The translations under genes and the position numbers were made by a program. From NCBI GenBank assembly GCA_910578255.1, contig CAJTQM010000004.1, forward strand, positions 22,508-86,507: a stretch of 64,000 nucleotides of DNA, written 5' to 3'. The notes below the pieces were generated by a model. It was not told where the DNA came from, did no database searches, and saw nothing but the letters and a program-made list of their open reading frames with translations. The stretch comes from an uncultured Oscillospiraceae bacterium. Lineage in GTDB: Bacteria; Bacillota; Clostridia; Oscillospirales; Ruminococcaceae. How positions within the stretch are numbered: the first letter of the stretch is position 1; each line of letters begins with the position of its first letter. This document shows, in pieces, positions 1 to 8,206 of the stretch.

Positions 1-381
1 ATCTTCCAAAGAAGCGAAGACGGTACGGCGGATAATGTAAGCAACTACGCGCTGTCGCTTTATCACGCGATTTCCGACGGGACCCAGCTGTTTGATTCCA
101 ACGGCGAGGAGTTTACCGGAACCTTTTTGGATTATGTCAAAGGCTATGTGACCACGCTGGCGGAGGATATCAGCTACCTGCAAAGCCGGCACACGGCCAC
201 CTCGACCATCCTGAACACCCTGCAGGATAACCGCGATGAGGTTTCCGGCGTTGTGGTGGACGAAGAGGTTGCCAACGTCATGCTTTACCAAAAAACGCTG
301 TCCGCCGCCTCGCGGCTGATGACTGCGATGGACGAAGCGCTGGACGTGATCATCAATCGGACGGGTCGGGTAGGCCTCTAA
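1..381 (+). CDS. flgK: Flagellar hook-associated protein 1 (FlgK), C-terminal part
   Basis: The frame is open from base 1, so the gene begins upstream of the window and only the last 126 residues are visible. FlgK forms the first junction layer between hook and filament outside the cell. The end, with SGVVVDEEVANVMLYQKTLS followed by ASRLMTAMDEALDVIINR, is the D0 helix typical of FlgK, which packs in a coiled coil like the hook and rod proteins. The gene is followed 29 bp later by flgL, the usual order. The identification rests on this C-terminal helix and on the neighbour, and is firm. Confidence 0.93.
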   Translation: MFQRSEDGTADNVSNYALSLYHAISDGTQLFDSNGEEFTGTFLDYVKGYVTTLAEDISYLQSRHTATSTILNTLQDNRDEVSGVVVDEEVANVMLYQKTLSAASRLMTAMDEALDVIINRTGRVGL

Positions 382-410
382 TCGTATGAAGCAGAGAAAG
401 GATGATAGAG

Positions 411-1466
411 ATGCGCGTTGCGCAGCGAATGATCAGCCGCAATTATATGCGGACTTTAAATAACACCCTGTCTAAGCGGGCCCAGAGCCTGGAGCGCGGC
501 GATTCGGGCTTAAAATTCAATAAGCTTTCGGACAATGTTTCCGACGGCAGCCGCGCCATGCACATTCAGGAGGAGCGGTACCAGAGTACCCAGCAGTTAG
601 ACAATGTTGAGAACCTGTACGCTGAAATGAAATCGGTGGACAGCAATATGGAATCCATCCATTCGATTTTACAGTCGGTGCAGGAGAAGGTGCTGCAGGC
701 GATGAGTGAAGACTACGGTGCGACCAGCCGCGAGGTCATCGCAAAGCAGATTGAAAAGAATAAAGAGGAAATTATTCAGTTTGCCAATGCGCAGTTTGCT
801 GGAAAGTATCTGTTCAGCGGCACCAATAACAGCACCCAGCCTTTTACCGTAAACGAGCAAAGCGGCAAGCTGCAGTTTAACGGCGTAGAGGTAGAAAAAA
901 TCTACAAGGATACGGATGGGAAGTTTTATTACGACGATCCGGCCAACACACCGCCCAAGACGCTGGTTCCCAACAGCGAGGATATTTACGCGGATATCGG
1001 ATTGGGATTGAAGATCGCCGACAGCGCGCAGGTAGATCCCCGCACGGCGTTTCAGGTTTCCTTCTCCGGATTGGATATTCTGGGATTTGGCGAGGGAATC
1101 ACCGGCAAGGACGGGACGCCGAACGTCGCTTCCAATGTGTATGATCTGCTCACCCAGATTCAGAACGCCATCACCCCCAGTTTGGCAAAGACGGACGCGG
1201 ACGATATGCATCGCCAGCTGGTTAACCTGACCGATAAAGTGGGCATGATGCGGACGGATTTGGGAACCCGCATGAATTTCTTGGAGAGAACGAAGACGGG
1301 TCTGGAGGCGGACATTGAAAATATGACCGGGCTGGAGACCGACCTGATTTCATCCGACCCTGCGGAGGAAGCGATGAAGATGAAGGACTGTGAATACTCT
1401 TGGCTTGCGATTTTACAGCTGGGAAGCAAGGTTTTGCCTTCCTCTCTGCTTGACTTTATGAACTAA
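411..1466 (+). CDS. flgL: Flagellar hook-associated protein 3 (FlgL)
   Basis: FlgL is the second hook-filament junction protein. The N-terminus MRVAQRMISRNYMRTLNNTL is a flagellin-type D0 helix, and the region around FAGKYLFSGTNNSTQPF is a FlgL signature. The product is 351 residues, a normal length. An in-frame ATG exists at 402, but the GAGAAAGGA ribosome site ends right against it; ATG 411 has a normal spacer of about 8 bases and matches the family start. The C-terminus reads MKMKDCEYSWLAILQLGSKV, keeping the family's final helix, but ends in an LPSSLLDFMN tail. Transcribed with flgK and the DUF6470 gene. Confidence 0.95.
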   Translation: MRVAQRMISRNYMRTLNNTLSKRAQSLERGDSGLKFNKLSDNVSDGSRAMHIQEERYQSTQQLDNVENLYAEMKSVDSNMESIHSILQSVQEKVLQAMSEDYGATSREVIAKQIEKNKEEIIQFANAQFAGKYLFSGTNNSTQPFTVNEQSGKLQFNGVEVEKIYKDTDGKFYYDDPANTPPKTLVPNSEDIYADIGLGLKIADSAQVDPRTAFQVSFSGLDILGFGEGITGKDGTPNVASNVYDLLTQIQNAITPSLAKTDADDMHRQLVNLTDKVGMMRTDLGTRMNFLERTKTGLEADIENMTGLETDLISSDPAEEAMKMKDCEYSWLAILQLGSKVLPSSLLDFMN

Positions 1467-1502
1467 CGAGGCTTTGGATGTAACCCGAAGGAAGGTGTTC
1501 TT

Positions 1503-2099
1503 ATGCAATTGCTGAAAATAACAAATGTACCAATTGAATATAATTTCAGCATTGAACCGGCCCGGCTGGAGATGAAGCAGTCGCAGAATCCCCGGCATCG
1601 GCTGATACGTGATCCGTCGCAAATGAATATTGATTCTCACAATATTGAAGTGCGTTTGGACAGTACAGAGTTGCGGGCCAGCTTGAATTTGCGTAATCCC
1701 GGTGAGTTCGCCCGGTATTATGGGCAAAAAGGCAATCAAACCGCCTACCAGACCATTGGGGAGAACGTTCAGTTTGGAAACCAGATGGCGCGGATTCAGG
1801 ATGGTGTTACCATCAGCGAGATTATGCGGCAAAAGGTTTTGGAGCAGCCAACGACCTATACGACGTTTCTGCCTTCGGCGGGAACGGATATTTCCTGGCA
1901 GCCCCAGCAGCTGAATCTTGATTACGATCCGGGATCGGTGAATTTTGACTGGGAAGTTATGCGCAATGTCATGGATTATGTCCCCGGAAAATTCCAGATG
2001 CATATTACACAGTACCCAGAGGTTCAGATTGAGTATTTGGGCGAACCGCGTTATGTTCCGCCCAGTTCCAGCCCGACCTATGAAGAGGAAAGCGCTTAG
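1503..2099 (+). CDS. DUF6470 family protein (YviE-like)
   Basis: This 198-residue soluble protein has no signal peptide or membrane segment. It begins MQLLKITNVPIEYNFSIEPA, contains repeated beta-strand-like stretches and ends in a short acidic and proline-containing tail (PPSSSPTYEEESA). Position and sequence match the DUF6470 family, whose Bacillus member YviE sits between flgL and fliW, exactly as here. The function of the family is not established; the conserved location suggests a role in filament junction assembly or in FliW/CsrA control. A strong ribosome site (GAAGGAAGG) precedes ATG 1503. A terminator-like hairpin follows the gene. Confidence 0.8.
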   Translation: MQLLKITNVPIEYNFSIEPARLEMKQSQNPRHRLIRDPSQMNIDSHNIEVRLDSTELRASLNLRNPGEFARYYGQKGNQTAYQTIGENVQFGNQMARIQDGVTISEIMRQKVLEQPTTYTTFLPSAGTDISWQPQQLNLDYDPGSVNFDWEVMRNVMDYVPGKFQMHITQYPEVQIEYLGEPRYVPPSSSPTYEEESA

Positions 2100-2136
2100 T
2101 TTTGTCCTTTGGGCTGCATGGAACGCGCGAAAAAGC

Positions 2137-2173
2137 AAAGCGGCTATGCGGGATGATCCGCATAGCCGCTTTT
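2137..2173 (+). terminator. Terminator or attenuator hairpin between the DUF6470 gene and fliW
   Basis: A perfect 15-bp stem (arms 2137-2151 and 2158-2172) with a 6-base loop is followed by a short T run. It looks like an intrinsic terminator. It lies only 35 bases before fliW, and no promoter is obvious in between, so fliW-csrA would depend on readthrough. Confidence 0.7.
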
Positions 2174-2207
2174 AATAAAGATCACTGCGAAAGGCAGGTA
2201 ATTTGAT

Positions 2208-2630
2208 ATGAAGCTGAATACACGTGATTTTGGAGAAATCGAGATAGATGAAAAAGATCTGATCACCTTTACAAGCCCCATTTACGGTTTTGAGCACTAT
2301 AAACGTTTTGCTTTTTTGTACCATAAGGAGATCAGCGAGCATTTTATCTGGCTGCAATCGGTAGAGGAGCAGGCGCTGTGTTTTCTTTTAGTGGAGCCAG
2401 AACTGGTGAGCGACCATTATCGGCCCAAGCTTCCGGGGGAGGCGACGCGGCTTTTAGGAGAAGGAGATTGCATGTGCTGGCTGATGGCCTCGATTCGGGA
2501 GCCTTTTGCCAAGTCGACTGTCAATTTGAAAAGCCCCATTGTAGTCAACCCTCAACGGCATTTGGCCGCGCAGCTTATTTTAGAAGAGGATTTCCCAATC
2601 CGCTATCCTCTGTTCCGGGAGGAGAAGTAA
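2208..2630 (+). CDS. fliW: Flagellar assembly factor FliW
   Basis: FliW is a small cytoplasmic protein that binds either flagellin or CsrA. When flagellin accumulates it takes FliW, freeing CsrA to repress flagellin translation. The 140-residue product has the family length and typical segments, including [20 protein letters not shown] near the N-terminus and the central [17 protein letters not shown]. The stop is immediately followed by csrA (1 base gap), so the two are translationally linked, as in other Firmicutes. The flagellin leader in this window carries CsrA-type sites that fit this circuit. Confidence 0.95.
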   Translation: MKLNTRDFGEIEIDEKDLITFTSPIYGFEHYKRFAFLYHKEISEHFIWLQSVEEQALCFLLVEPELVSDHYRPKLPGEATRLLGEGDCMCWLMASIREPFAKSTVNLKSPIVVNPQRHLAAQLILEEDFPIRYPLFREEK

Positions 2631-2631
2631 A

Positions 2632-2874
2632 ATGTTGGTTTTATCAAGAAAAATTGGCGAGTCCGTTCTTTTGGATTCGACGCTGTTGGAAAGCGGGATT
2701 GAGATTAAGATCACCGAAATCAGCGGCGACCGGGTGAAAATCGGGATTACAGCTCCGGCGAATATCAAGGTGTACCGGGAGGAGTTGTACGCGACGATTC
2801 AGGAGAACCAGACGGCGGCAAAGGCGGCCGCCATCGACGAGGTCAAAGATTTTTTCCTTCGGATGAAGGAATAG
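2632..2874 (+). CDS. csrA: Carbon storage regulator CsrA, flagellin translation repressor
   Basis: CsrA is an RNA-binding homodimer that recognises GGA in hairpin loops and at ribosome sites. The 80-residue product starts with the diagnostic [14 protein letters not shown], has the [20 protein letters not shown] core with the conserved RNA-contact arginine in YREE, and carries the longer C-terminal helix of CsrA proteins antagonised by FliW. The ribosome site GGAGGAG lies in the end of fliW. The last 32 bp overlap the 3' end of the convergent PilZ-like gene, so their transcripts are complementary there. Confidence 0.96.
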   Translation: MLVLSRKIGESVLLDSTLLESGIEIKITEISGDRVKIGITAPANIKVYREELYATIQENQTAAKAAAIDEVKDFFLRMKE

Positions 2875-3544
2875 CGTCGGCGTTTGGAAACATCTTGCTG
2901 GCAAGACTTAGTTTGCGCACGTATTCCTCCAGCTGCATATAGTTGTATCCTGCCAGGTCCAGAATATTGCAGCGGTAGCTGTGCGTTTGTGCGGCGCCGA
3001 AGGTAATGGCCAGATCCACCTGCATGGGCAGCGATTTTAAGCGCACCGGGTGCCGGACATCCAGAATCAGGCGCTGATCTTTTTCCAGTACCACGTCGCA
3101 GGTGAACTTAAGCTGTGACAGGGAAATTTCGTAGATCGAGACAGGGAAGGACTGGGGCAGCGGTATTGTTTTGGGCTTGTGCAGAAGCGAAAAACGTTTC
3201 GGCGATTCTGCTGCAAGAAATTTTACCGAGGCTTGTCCGTCCATTTTTGTGTCGTAGGATTCCACCGAAGAAGCGCCGGGAAGAATTTCGTCTTCGACGG
3301 CAATTAGGCGCAGCAGATGCTGGGAAGAAAGATAGACTTCGCCTTCAAAGCTGCGGACCTCGATGTCTTTTTGCACATGGACGACCTTTAGGCGCATTCC
3401 CATTTTAAAAATCGGAACAAAGTCGCTTGTAAAATCAAGGCTTTGATCTTTTAAAGAAACGTAAGCGGTTCCATACTCGACAATTCTGTCCTCTAATGTC
3501 TTTAAAACCGCTGTGAATTTCTTTGTCAGTTTATCATAACTCAA
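2843..3544 (-). CDS. PilZ-like protein, degenerate motif
   Basis: A 233-residue soluble protein read toward csrA. It starts at TTG 3544 behind a very strong GGGGAGGGG site. The second half resembles a PilZ fold: a basic stretch ([12 protein letters not shown]), then [14 protein letters not shown], which aligns with the PilZ strand normally written (D/N)-x-S-x-x-G. Here the acidic residue is Glu and the glycine is replaced, so cyclic-di-GMP binding is uncertain. The N-terminal half ([31 protein letters not shown]) looks like a YcgR-type beta domain. In a flagellar cluster such a protein could be a motor brake or an RNA-level partner of csrA; this is inference. An unrelated beta-rich protein remains possible. 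Confidence 0.55.
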   Translation of the reverse strand: MSYDKLTKKFTAVLKTLEDRIVEYGTAYVSLKDQSLDFTSDFVPIFKMGMRLKVVHVQKDIEVRSFEGEVYLSSQHLLRLIAVEDEILPGASSVESYDTKMDGQASVKFLAAESPKRFSLLHKPKTIPLPQSFPVSIYEISLSQLKFTCDVVLEKDQRLILDVRHPVRLKSLPMQVDLAITFGAAQTHSYRCNILDLAGYNYMQLEEYVRKLSLASKMFPNADAIPSSEGKNL

Positions 3545-3582
3545 AGGTTACCCCTCCCCAACGAAAAAATCCCTTTCTACTT

Positions 3583-3610
3583 ATCATAATACAATTATCA
3601 AATTTTTCAA
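3583..3610 (-). promoter_or_regulatory. Sigma-A type promoter for the PilZ-like gene
   Basis: On the minus strand TTGAAA (3605-3610) and TATGAT (3583-3588) are separated by 16 bases, about 40 bases before the TTG start. The surrounding sequence is AT-rich. Confidence 0.55.
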
Positions 3611-3649
3611 GGGGGTTCCTGTTGGGTTGAAAGGATTCGTGAGGAAAAA

Positions 3650-4120
3650 ATGACCAATTTATCGCAGATTCTAGAGACCCTGCAAAAAAAACAGCAGGTT
3701 TTGCTTTTGTTTGAAGAGGCGACGCAGCAGATGCTGTCCTGCCCGGAAGAGCAGTTGGAGGAACTGGTGGAGGAACGCCAGAGTTTGCTTGCAAAGATTG
3801 ACAGTCTGGAGAAGGAGTTGCAGACGCTTTGCCAAGAGGATCCGGACAAAGAGCAGCTGATTTCGGCCATTGGGGGAAGGGCGGACGCCGGTGATTTTCC
3901 GGAAGATTTGCAGCCTTTGTACGAAGAGGGAATGAAGATCCGGGCGGTATTCAGCCGTTTGCGGCAAAGCGACCAGCAGGCGCAGCTGCGGTTAAAGACG
4001 GAACAAAACCGGATTCTTAAAAAGATTAAGCAGATGAACCAGGGGACAAATGCCAAGGCCGCCCGCTTTTATTCCAATGCCGGCGCGTCCGACGGCAGAT
4101 CCAGGCTGGGAAACGCATAA
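3650..4120 (+). CDS. Flagellar export chaperone, FliT/FlgN-like
   Basis: This 156-residue protein is almost entirely helical and charged, with heptad-like stretches (EEQLEELVEERQSLLAKIDS, LEKELQTLCQ, RLKTEQNRILKKIKQMNQ). These are the features of FlgN/FliT substrate chaperones, which keep junction and cap proteins soluble and bring them to the export gate. The gene lies directly before fliD, whose product is the client of FliT, so a FliD chaperone is the likely role. Sequence alone does not decide between FliT and FlgN. Divergent from the PilZ-like gene; a sigma-28 promoter for fliD begins just after its stop. Confidence 0.65.
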   Translation: MTNLSQILETLQKKQQVLLLFEEATQQMLSCPEEQLEELVEERQSLLAKIDSLEKELQTLCQEDPDKEQLISAIGGRADAGDFPEDLQPLYEEGMKIRAVFSRLRQSDQQAQLRLKTEQNRILKKIKQMNQGTNAKAARFYSNAGASDGRSRLGNA

Positions 4121-4126
4121 AAGCGC

Positions 4127-4153
4127 TTTGGTTTCCAGCCACAAGGCCGATAA
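4127..4153 (+). promoter_or_regulatory. Sigma-28 type promoter for fliD
   Basis: TTTGGTTT (4127-4134), 11 bases, then GCCGATAA (4146-4153), which is identical to the classical sigma-28 -10 element. Transcription would begin near 4160. This leaves almost no leader for an ATG at 4164 and favours GTG 4191 as the fliD start. Confidence 0.75.
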
Positions 4154-4190
4154 TCTTAATTAGATGACTTTTTGGAATGGGGGATTTAAC

Positions 4191-7160
4191 GTGGATGTGA
4201 ATTCGACGAGCACCTATGTAAATAAAGCCAGTAGTAATAAAGGATTTTCCGGGCTCGCATCCGGAATGGATACGGAGAGTATGGTTGAGTCCATGCTTTC
4301 GGGAACGCAGAACAAAATTGACAAGCAGAACGCGATTAAGCAGCAGCTGGAGTGGAAGCAGGAGATTTACCGGGATATTATCGGTCAGATCAACACCTTT
4401 CAGGAAAAATACTTTAGTTTCAGTTCTAGCAGCAACCTGTTGGCGCAAAGCTATTTTAACGCCATGAGCGCCGCCTGTTCTTCCAAGGCGTTTAAGGTTT
4501 CGGCGACCAGTTCGGCCACGACCGGCGTCACCTCCATGGAAGTGCGGCGGCTTGCCACCAACAGCAGCATTTCCTCCGGCGCGAAGGTCAGCGGCAAGAT
4601 GGCGGGGGAAATAGATATCGAGGCTCTTTCCAAGCTGGCAAAAGAGCAGCTGGGCGAAAACGGCGAATACAAGGTTCAATTCCAGGTCGGGGACAAGACA
4701 GTCGAAGCGGACCTGCGGGATGTTTTCGTGGATGGAAATTCCTTCCGAAGCTTTTCCAGCATTTCGCAGCGTGACGCAGCCATTGAAGAGAAGCTGACCG
4801 AGGCTTTTTCCGGCACGGGAGTAAAGGTCACGGTGAAGGATGGAGCGGTGAATCTGGTCAACAGTGACGATCCGCCCAAAACGATCAGTGTTTCCACTGA
4901 TTCCGGGGCCATCGGTTTAAAACGGCTGGGACTTGCAGCGGGGGCTCATTCCTCTTTGTCCAGCAGCAAAAAATCTTCCGGCCTGTCCGGAAAAGTAAAC
5001 GAGGTGCCGGAGTTTAGTTTTTCGGTGACGCTGGACGATTTGAAAAAAGATGTAAAAATGGATTTGCGGGATGTTCTGAATGCCGACGGGTCGGTAGATC
5101 TGGAGAAATTTAAGACTTCATTGCAAAAAGGGCTTGACAATGCCCACGGAAAAAATCAGGTGCGGGTGATCTCCTCTGGCAATGGCTTTGAGTTGAGCGT
5201 TTCGGACGGCCGCAAGGTAATGGTGGACGGCAATTCGCCTTTGCTTGGCGCCATGGGTATGGAAAATGGACAGTCCAACCGCATTGAAATGGGCAGCAAG
5301 TTAAAGGATCTGCATTTTGCCGGAGGTTTGCAGGGATCTCGTTTTCAATTTACCATTAACGGCGAGCAGTTCAGTTTTTCTGAAAACGATACGCTGATTG
5401 ACGTCATTTCGGAAATCAACGGCAGCGACGCTGGCGTACGTTTGGTCTACCGCACACAGGCGGACACCTTTACCTTAGAGGCGACCGATTCCGGCGCGGG
5501 ACGCAATATCTCTATGACCCAGCAGGAGGGCAACTTCCTGAATGTGCTGCTGGGCGCCGGCGGCGCGGATTCCCAGATTCTTTCGGGCAATCGGGCGGTT
5601 TCCGGCCTGACAAAAGGCGTAATCTCCGGGGACATCACCCTGTCTGATCTGGGCCTGACCGGCATCTATGACAAAAACGGCAAGGCGGTTTCCGGCAGCA
5701 CCAAGCTTTCGGAGCTGACCGAAAAGATGGGGAGTCTGTCCTACCTGTCGGGAGATACGACCCTGTCCGAGTTGGGGTTAGACGAGTTGTACGACAAAGA
5801 GGGCAAGGCGCTGGCCGGCAGCACCAAGCTTTCGGAGTTGACGGGCGGCGCAGAAAGTCCCGTTTATGTAACCGGCGACACGACATTGGGCCAGCTGGGC
5901 CTGACCGGGCTGACCGGAAAAGACGGGTCGCCCCTTTCCGCAGATACCAAGCTTTCGCAGCTGGGAGAGAAGACCAATGAGCTGTCCTATGAAAACGGTC
6001 AAATCGTTTTGACCGGCTCCGGCACAGTCCAGGTTGGGGACGCGGACACCATGCAGAAGCTGTTTAAGGCGGATTCGCTGGAGCTGGGCGTTGCCTCGGG
6101 CGCGGCCTCGAAGGTTGTGGAGGGGGAAAACGCGCTGATCAAGATCGATGGGATGCTGACCGAAAGAAGCAGCAACGCCTTTACGGTCAACGGCCTGAGC
6201 TTTAACCTGCAAAGCATCACCGGCACCTATGCTGCCGCCAGCGGCAGTCTGATGGATGCGGAAAACAATCCGGTTGTTCTTCAGCAGGGCCAGTATGTGG
6301 AGGACGGCGTTTTATACGACAAGGACGGAACCCAGCTGCAATCGGGCATCACCTATCAGGGAGCGGATGGATCCCTGGTAGCGGCCACCGGTATTTCCTA
6401 CGATCCGGCCACCGGCGGTGCCAGAATATTTACCGGCGAAGCGGAAAAAATCGACGTTTCCCGCAATACCGATCAGATTGTAGACGGGATCAAGCAGTTT
6501 ATTGACTCCTATAATCAGCTGGTCAAGACGCTTAACGACTATTTGAACGAGGACGCCAACTATCGGGATTACGCGCCCCTGACCGCCGACCAGAAAAAGG
6601 AGATGAGCGAGCGGGAGATCGAGCTTTGGGAGGAAAAGGCGAAACAGGGTCTTCTGCGGCGCGATTCGACCGTCAGCACCTTTTTACAGTCCATGCGCTC
6701 TGTTTTATATCAGAAGCCGGAGGGATGCCGCTACGCTTTGTATGAGCTGGGCATTGAGACTGGCGAGTGGGAGACAAGAGGCCAGCTGACCTTTTCCACC
6801 GATGGTGAGGCGAAGCTGCGCCAGATTCTGGAAACCGATCCCAACAGCATAATGCAGCTGTTTACCGACAGTGAAAACGGTTTGGCCGTAAGGCTCAACG
6901 AGATTATTAAGGAGACGGCCAGCACAAGCTCCGGTTCTCCGGGCAGCCTGGTGGAAATCGCGGGCGTAAAGGGAAAGGCTTCTGAAACCAACAATACCAT
7001 TTACAAGCGTTTAAAGGATATTGACAGCAGAATCGCCGCTTTGAAGCTTACCTATGAAAAAGAAAAAACAAGATATTGGAACCAGTTTAACTCCATGGAG
7101 CAGATGATCGCCAATATGAGCAGCCAAAGTGCCTGGCTGACTCAGATGATGGGCTATTAA
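4191..7160 (+). CDS. fliD: Flagellar filament cap protein FliD, enlarged
   Basis: FliD caps the growing filament and folds flagellin onto it. The N-terminus carries GFSGLASGMDTESMVESMLS, the FliD_N signature, and the C-terminus has the FliD_C features FIDSYNQLVKTLNDYL and a final coiled coil ending WLTQMMGY. A flagellin-IN motif (FQFTINGEQFSFSENDTLID) sits in the middle. At 989 residues it is about twice the common length; the extra mass includes three exact-period 41-residue repeats (5628-5996) and variable outer domains. GTG 4191 is chosen over ATG 4164 because a GGGGGA site precedes it and the promoter ends at 4153. Followed by fliS. Confidence 0.95.
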   Translation: MDVNSTSTYVNKASSNKGFSGLASGMDTESMVESMLSGTQNKIDKQNAIKQQLEWKQEIYRDIIGQINTFQEKYFSFSSSSNLLAQSYFNAMSAACSSKAFKVSATSSATTGVTSMEVRRLATNSSISSGAKVSGKMAGEIDIEALSKLAKEQLGENGEYKVQFQVGDKTVEADLRDVFVDGNSFRSFSSISQRDAAIEEKLTEAFSGTGVKVTVKDGAVNLVNSDDPPKTISVSTDSGAIGLKRLGLAAGAHSSLSSSKKSSGLSGKVNEVPEFSFSVTLDDLKKDVKMDLRDVLNADGSVDLEKFKTSLQKGLDNAHGKNQVRVISSGNGFELSVSDGRKVMVDGNSPLLGAMGMENGQSNRIEMGSKLKDLHFAGGLQGSRFQFTINGEQFSFSENDTLIDVISEINGSDAGVRLVYRTQADTFTLEATDSGAGRNISMTQQEGNFLNVLLGAGGADSQILSGNRAVSGLTKGVISGDITLSDLGLTGIYDKNGKAVSGSTKLSELTEKMGSLSYLSGDTTLSELGLDELYDKEGKALAGSTKLSELTGGAESPVYVTGDTTLGQLGLTGLTGKDGSPLSADTKLSQLGEKTNELSYENGQIVLTGSGTVQVGDADTMQKLFKADSLELGVASGAASKVVEGENALIKIDGMLTERSSNAFTVNGLSFNLQSITGTYAAASGSLMDAENNPVVLQQGQYVEDGVLYDKDGTQLQSGITYQGADGSLVAATGISYDPATGGARIFTGEAEKIDVSRNTDQIVDGIKQFIDSYNQLVKTLNDYLNEDANYRDYAPLTADQKKEMSEREIELWEEKAKQGLLRRDSTVSTFLQSMRSVLYQKPEGCRYALYELGIETGEWETRGQLTFSTDGEAKLRQILETDPNSIMQLFTDSENGLAVRLNEIIKETASTSSGSPGSLVEIAGVKGKASETNNTIYKRLKDIDSRIAALKLTYEKEKTRYWNQFNSMEQMIANMSSQSAWLTQMMGY
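5628..5996 (+). repeat. Three tandem 123-bp coding repeats inside fliD
   Basis: Copies start at 5628, 5751 and 5874, an exact 123-bp period. Each encodes a 41-residue unit of the form GD-T/I-TL--LGL------GK---G-TKLS-L. A partial fourth unit seems to begin at 5997 (GQIVLTGSG). Confidence 0.85.
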
Positions 7161-7181
7161 CAAAGCGAACGAGGTGAAAAA

Positions 7182-7571
7182 ATGACGCTGAATGCTTATC
7201 AGAATGCATATCAGAAATACCAGCAGCAATCTGTAACGACGATGACCCAAGGGGAAATGCTGATTAAGCTGTATGATGGGATCGTTAAGCAGCTCAACGC
7301 GGTGAAGCAGTTTAACGATGCAAAGGATTATGGGATGGCGAACATCGCTTCGCAAAAGGCGCAGCAGATCATCCAGCATCTGGACTCCACGCTGAACTTT
7401 AAATATGAGATTTCCAACAATCTGAGCGCTTTGTACGAATATTTTAACCATCAGCTTGTTCAGGCGAATCTGCACAAGGATAACGCCATCGTTGACGAGG
7501 TGCTTTCGATGGTCTGCGACCTGCGGGAAACGTTTATCCAGGCGGATAAAAATGCCAGAGGAGCCAATTAG
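7182..7571 (+). CDS. fliS: Flagellin export chaperone FliS
   Basis: FliS binds the C-terminal helix of newly made flagellin and prevents early polymerisation. The 129-residue product has the family pattern: NAYQNAYQKYQQQSVTTMTQ at the start, then GEMLIKLYDGIVKQLN and the later helices through LRETFIQADKNA. A good ribosome site (AACGAGGTG) lies 6 bases ahead. It is co-transcribed with fliD, as in most Firmicutes. No fliT follows it, which supports the gene upstream of fliD as the FliT equivalent. Confidence 0.95.
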   Translation: MTLNAYQNAYQKYQQQSVTTMTQGEMLIKLYDGIVKQLNAVKQFNDAKDYGMANIASQKAQQIIQHLDSTLNFKYEISNNLSALYEYFNHQLVQANLHKDNAIVDEVLSMVCDLRETFIQADKNARGAN

Positions 7572-7663
7572 CCGTCTTTGTTTTTGCGGCGTCCGGATTT
7601 CGTTTCTGTGATTTTTCTTAAGGTGTATTTGCGGTTTATTATGTGGAGGAGCGCTATTGTTTT

Positions 7664-8032
7664 ATGCCAGGACATAACTTATCGGGAACACAAAAAGAAA
7701 ATGGACAGATTCACGCCAAAATGGCGTCTCCTCTGACAGAAACAAGCTTCTATATTCTTCTGTCCCTGAAGGAAGGGCCCAGGCATGGCTATGAGATGAT
7801 CCAATGGGTTAGAAAGTTTACGGACGGCGAGGTGGAGTTACAGGGCGGGACGGTGTACAACTGTCTTTTGCGCATGGAGCGGGAGGGACTGGTCAGTATG
7901 GTCCGGGAAGAAACCCGCCGCAAGTACTATGCGCTTACCGAACAAGGGGAGACGGTGCTTCATCTTGAATGTATGCGCTTGGAGCGGATGTATGAAAACA
8001 GCAAAAACCTGCCATGGAAGGGAAAAAGATAG
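7664..8032 (+). CDS. PadR family transcriptional regulator
   Basis: A 122-residue winged-helix protein. The PadR core is clear: LTETSFYILLSLKEGPRHGY, then GGTVYNCLLRMEREGLVSMV (recognition helix and start of the wing) and RRKYYALTEQGE. After it comes only a short helix, so it is a PadR-s1 type dimer. ATG 7664 is used, behind GGAGGAG with a long 12-base spacer; an in-frame GTG at 7643 overlaps that site. It sits between fliS and the surface-protein operon. Regulation of that operon is possible but not shown. Confidence 0.85.
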   Translation: MPGHNLSGTQKENGQIHAKMASPLTETSFYILLSLKEGPRHGYEMIQWVRKFTDGEVELQGGTVYNCLLRMEREGLVSMVREETRRKYYALTEQGETVLHLECMRLERMYENSKNLPWKGKR

Positions 8033-8071
8033 GCTTTTTGCGAAAAAAGGATCCTTTTTATAAGGAAAAGG

Positions 8072-8122
8072 AAGCCAGCGACTGCGTTATGGGATATGAC
8101 GGTGATTCGCTGGCTTTTTCTT
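8072..8122 (+). terminator. Rho-independent terminator after the padR gene
   Basis: Ten-base complementary arms (starting at 8072 and ending about 8116, core GCCAGCGA/TCGCTGGC) enclose a 25-base loop and are followed by TTTTTCTTTT. Confidence 0.65.
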
Positions 8123-8179
8123 TTGGCAGAAAAAGAAAATAAAAGGGGGATTTTGGAAGGGGTATTTTTTTCGTAACGC

Positions 8180-8206
8180 TTTAGTTTCATCATTGCCTGA
8201 CGAATA
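8180..8206 (+). promoter_or_regulatory. Sigma-28 type promoter for the surface-protein/sortase operon
   Basis: TTTAGTTT (8180-8187), 11 bases, GACGAATA (8199-8206). The flagellin gene has TTTAGTTT-N11-AACGAATA at 15928-15954, the same -35 octamer, spacing and seven of eight -10 bases. This shared form argues for transcription by the same sigma factor. Confidence 0.6.
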
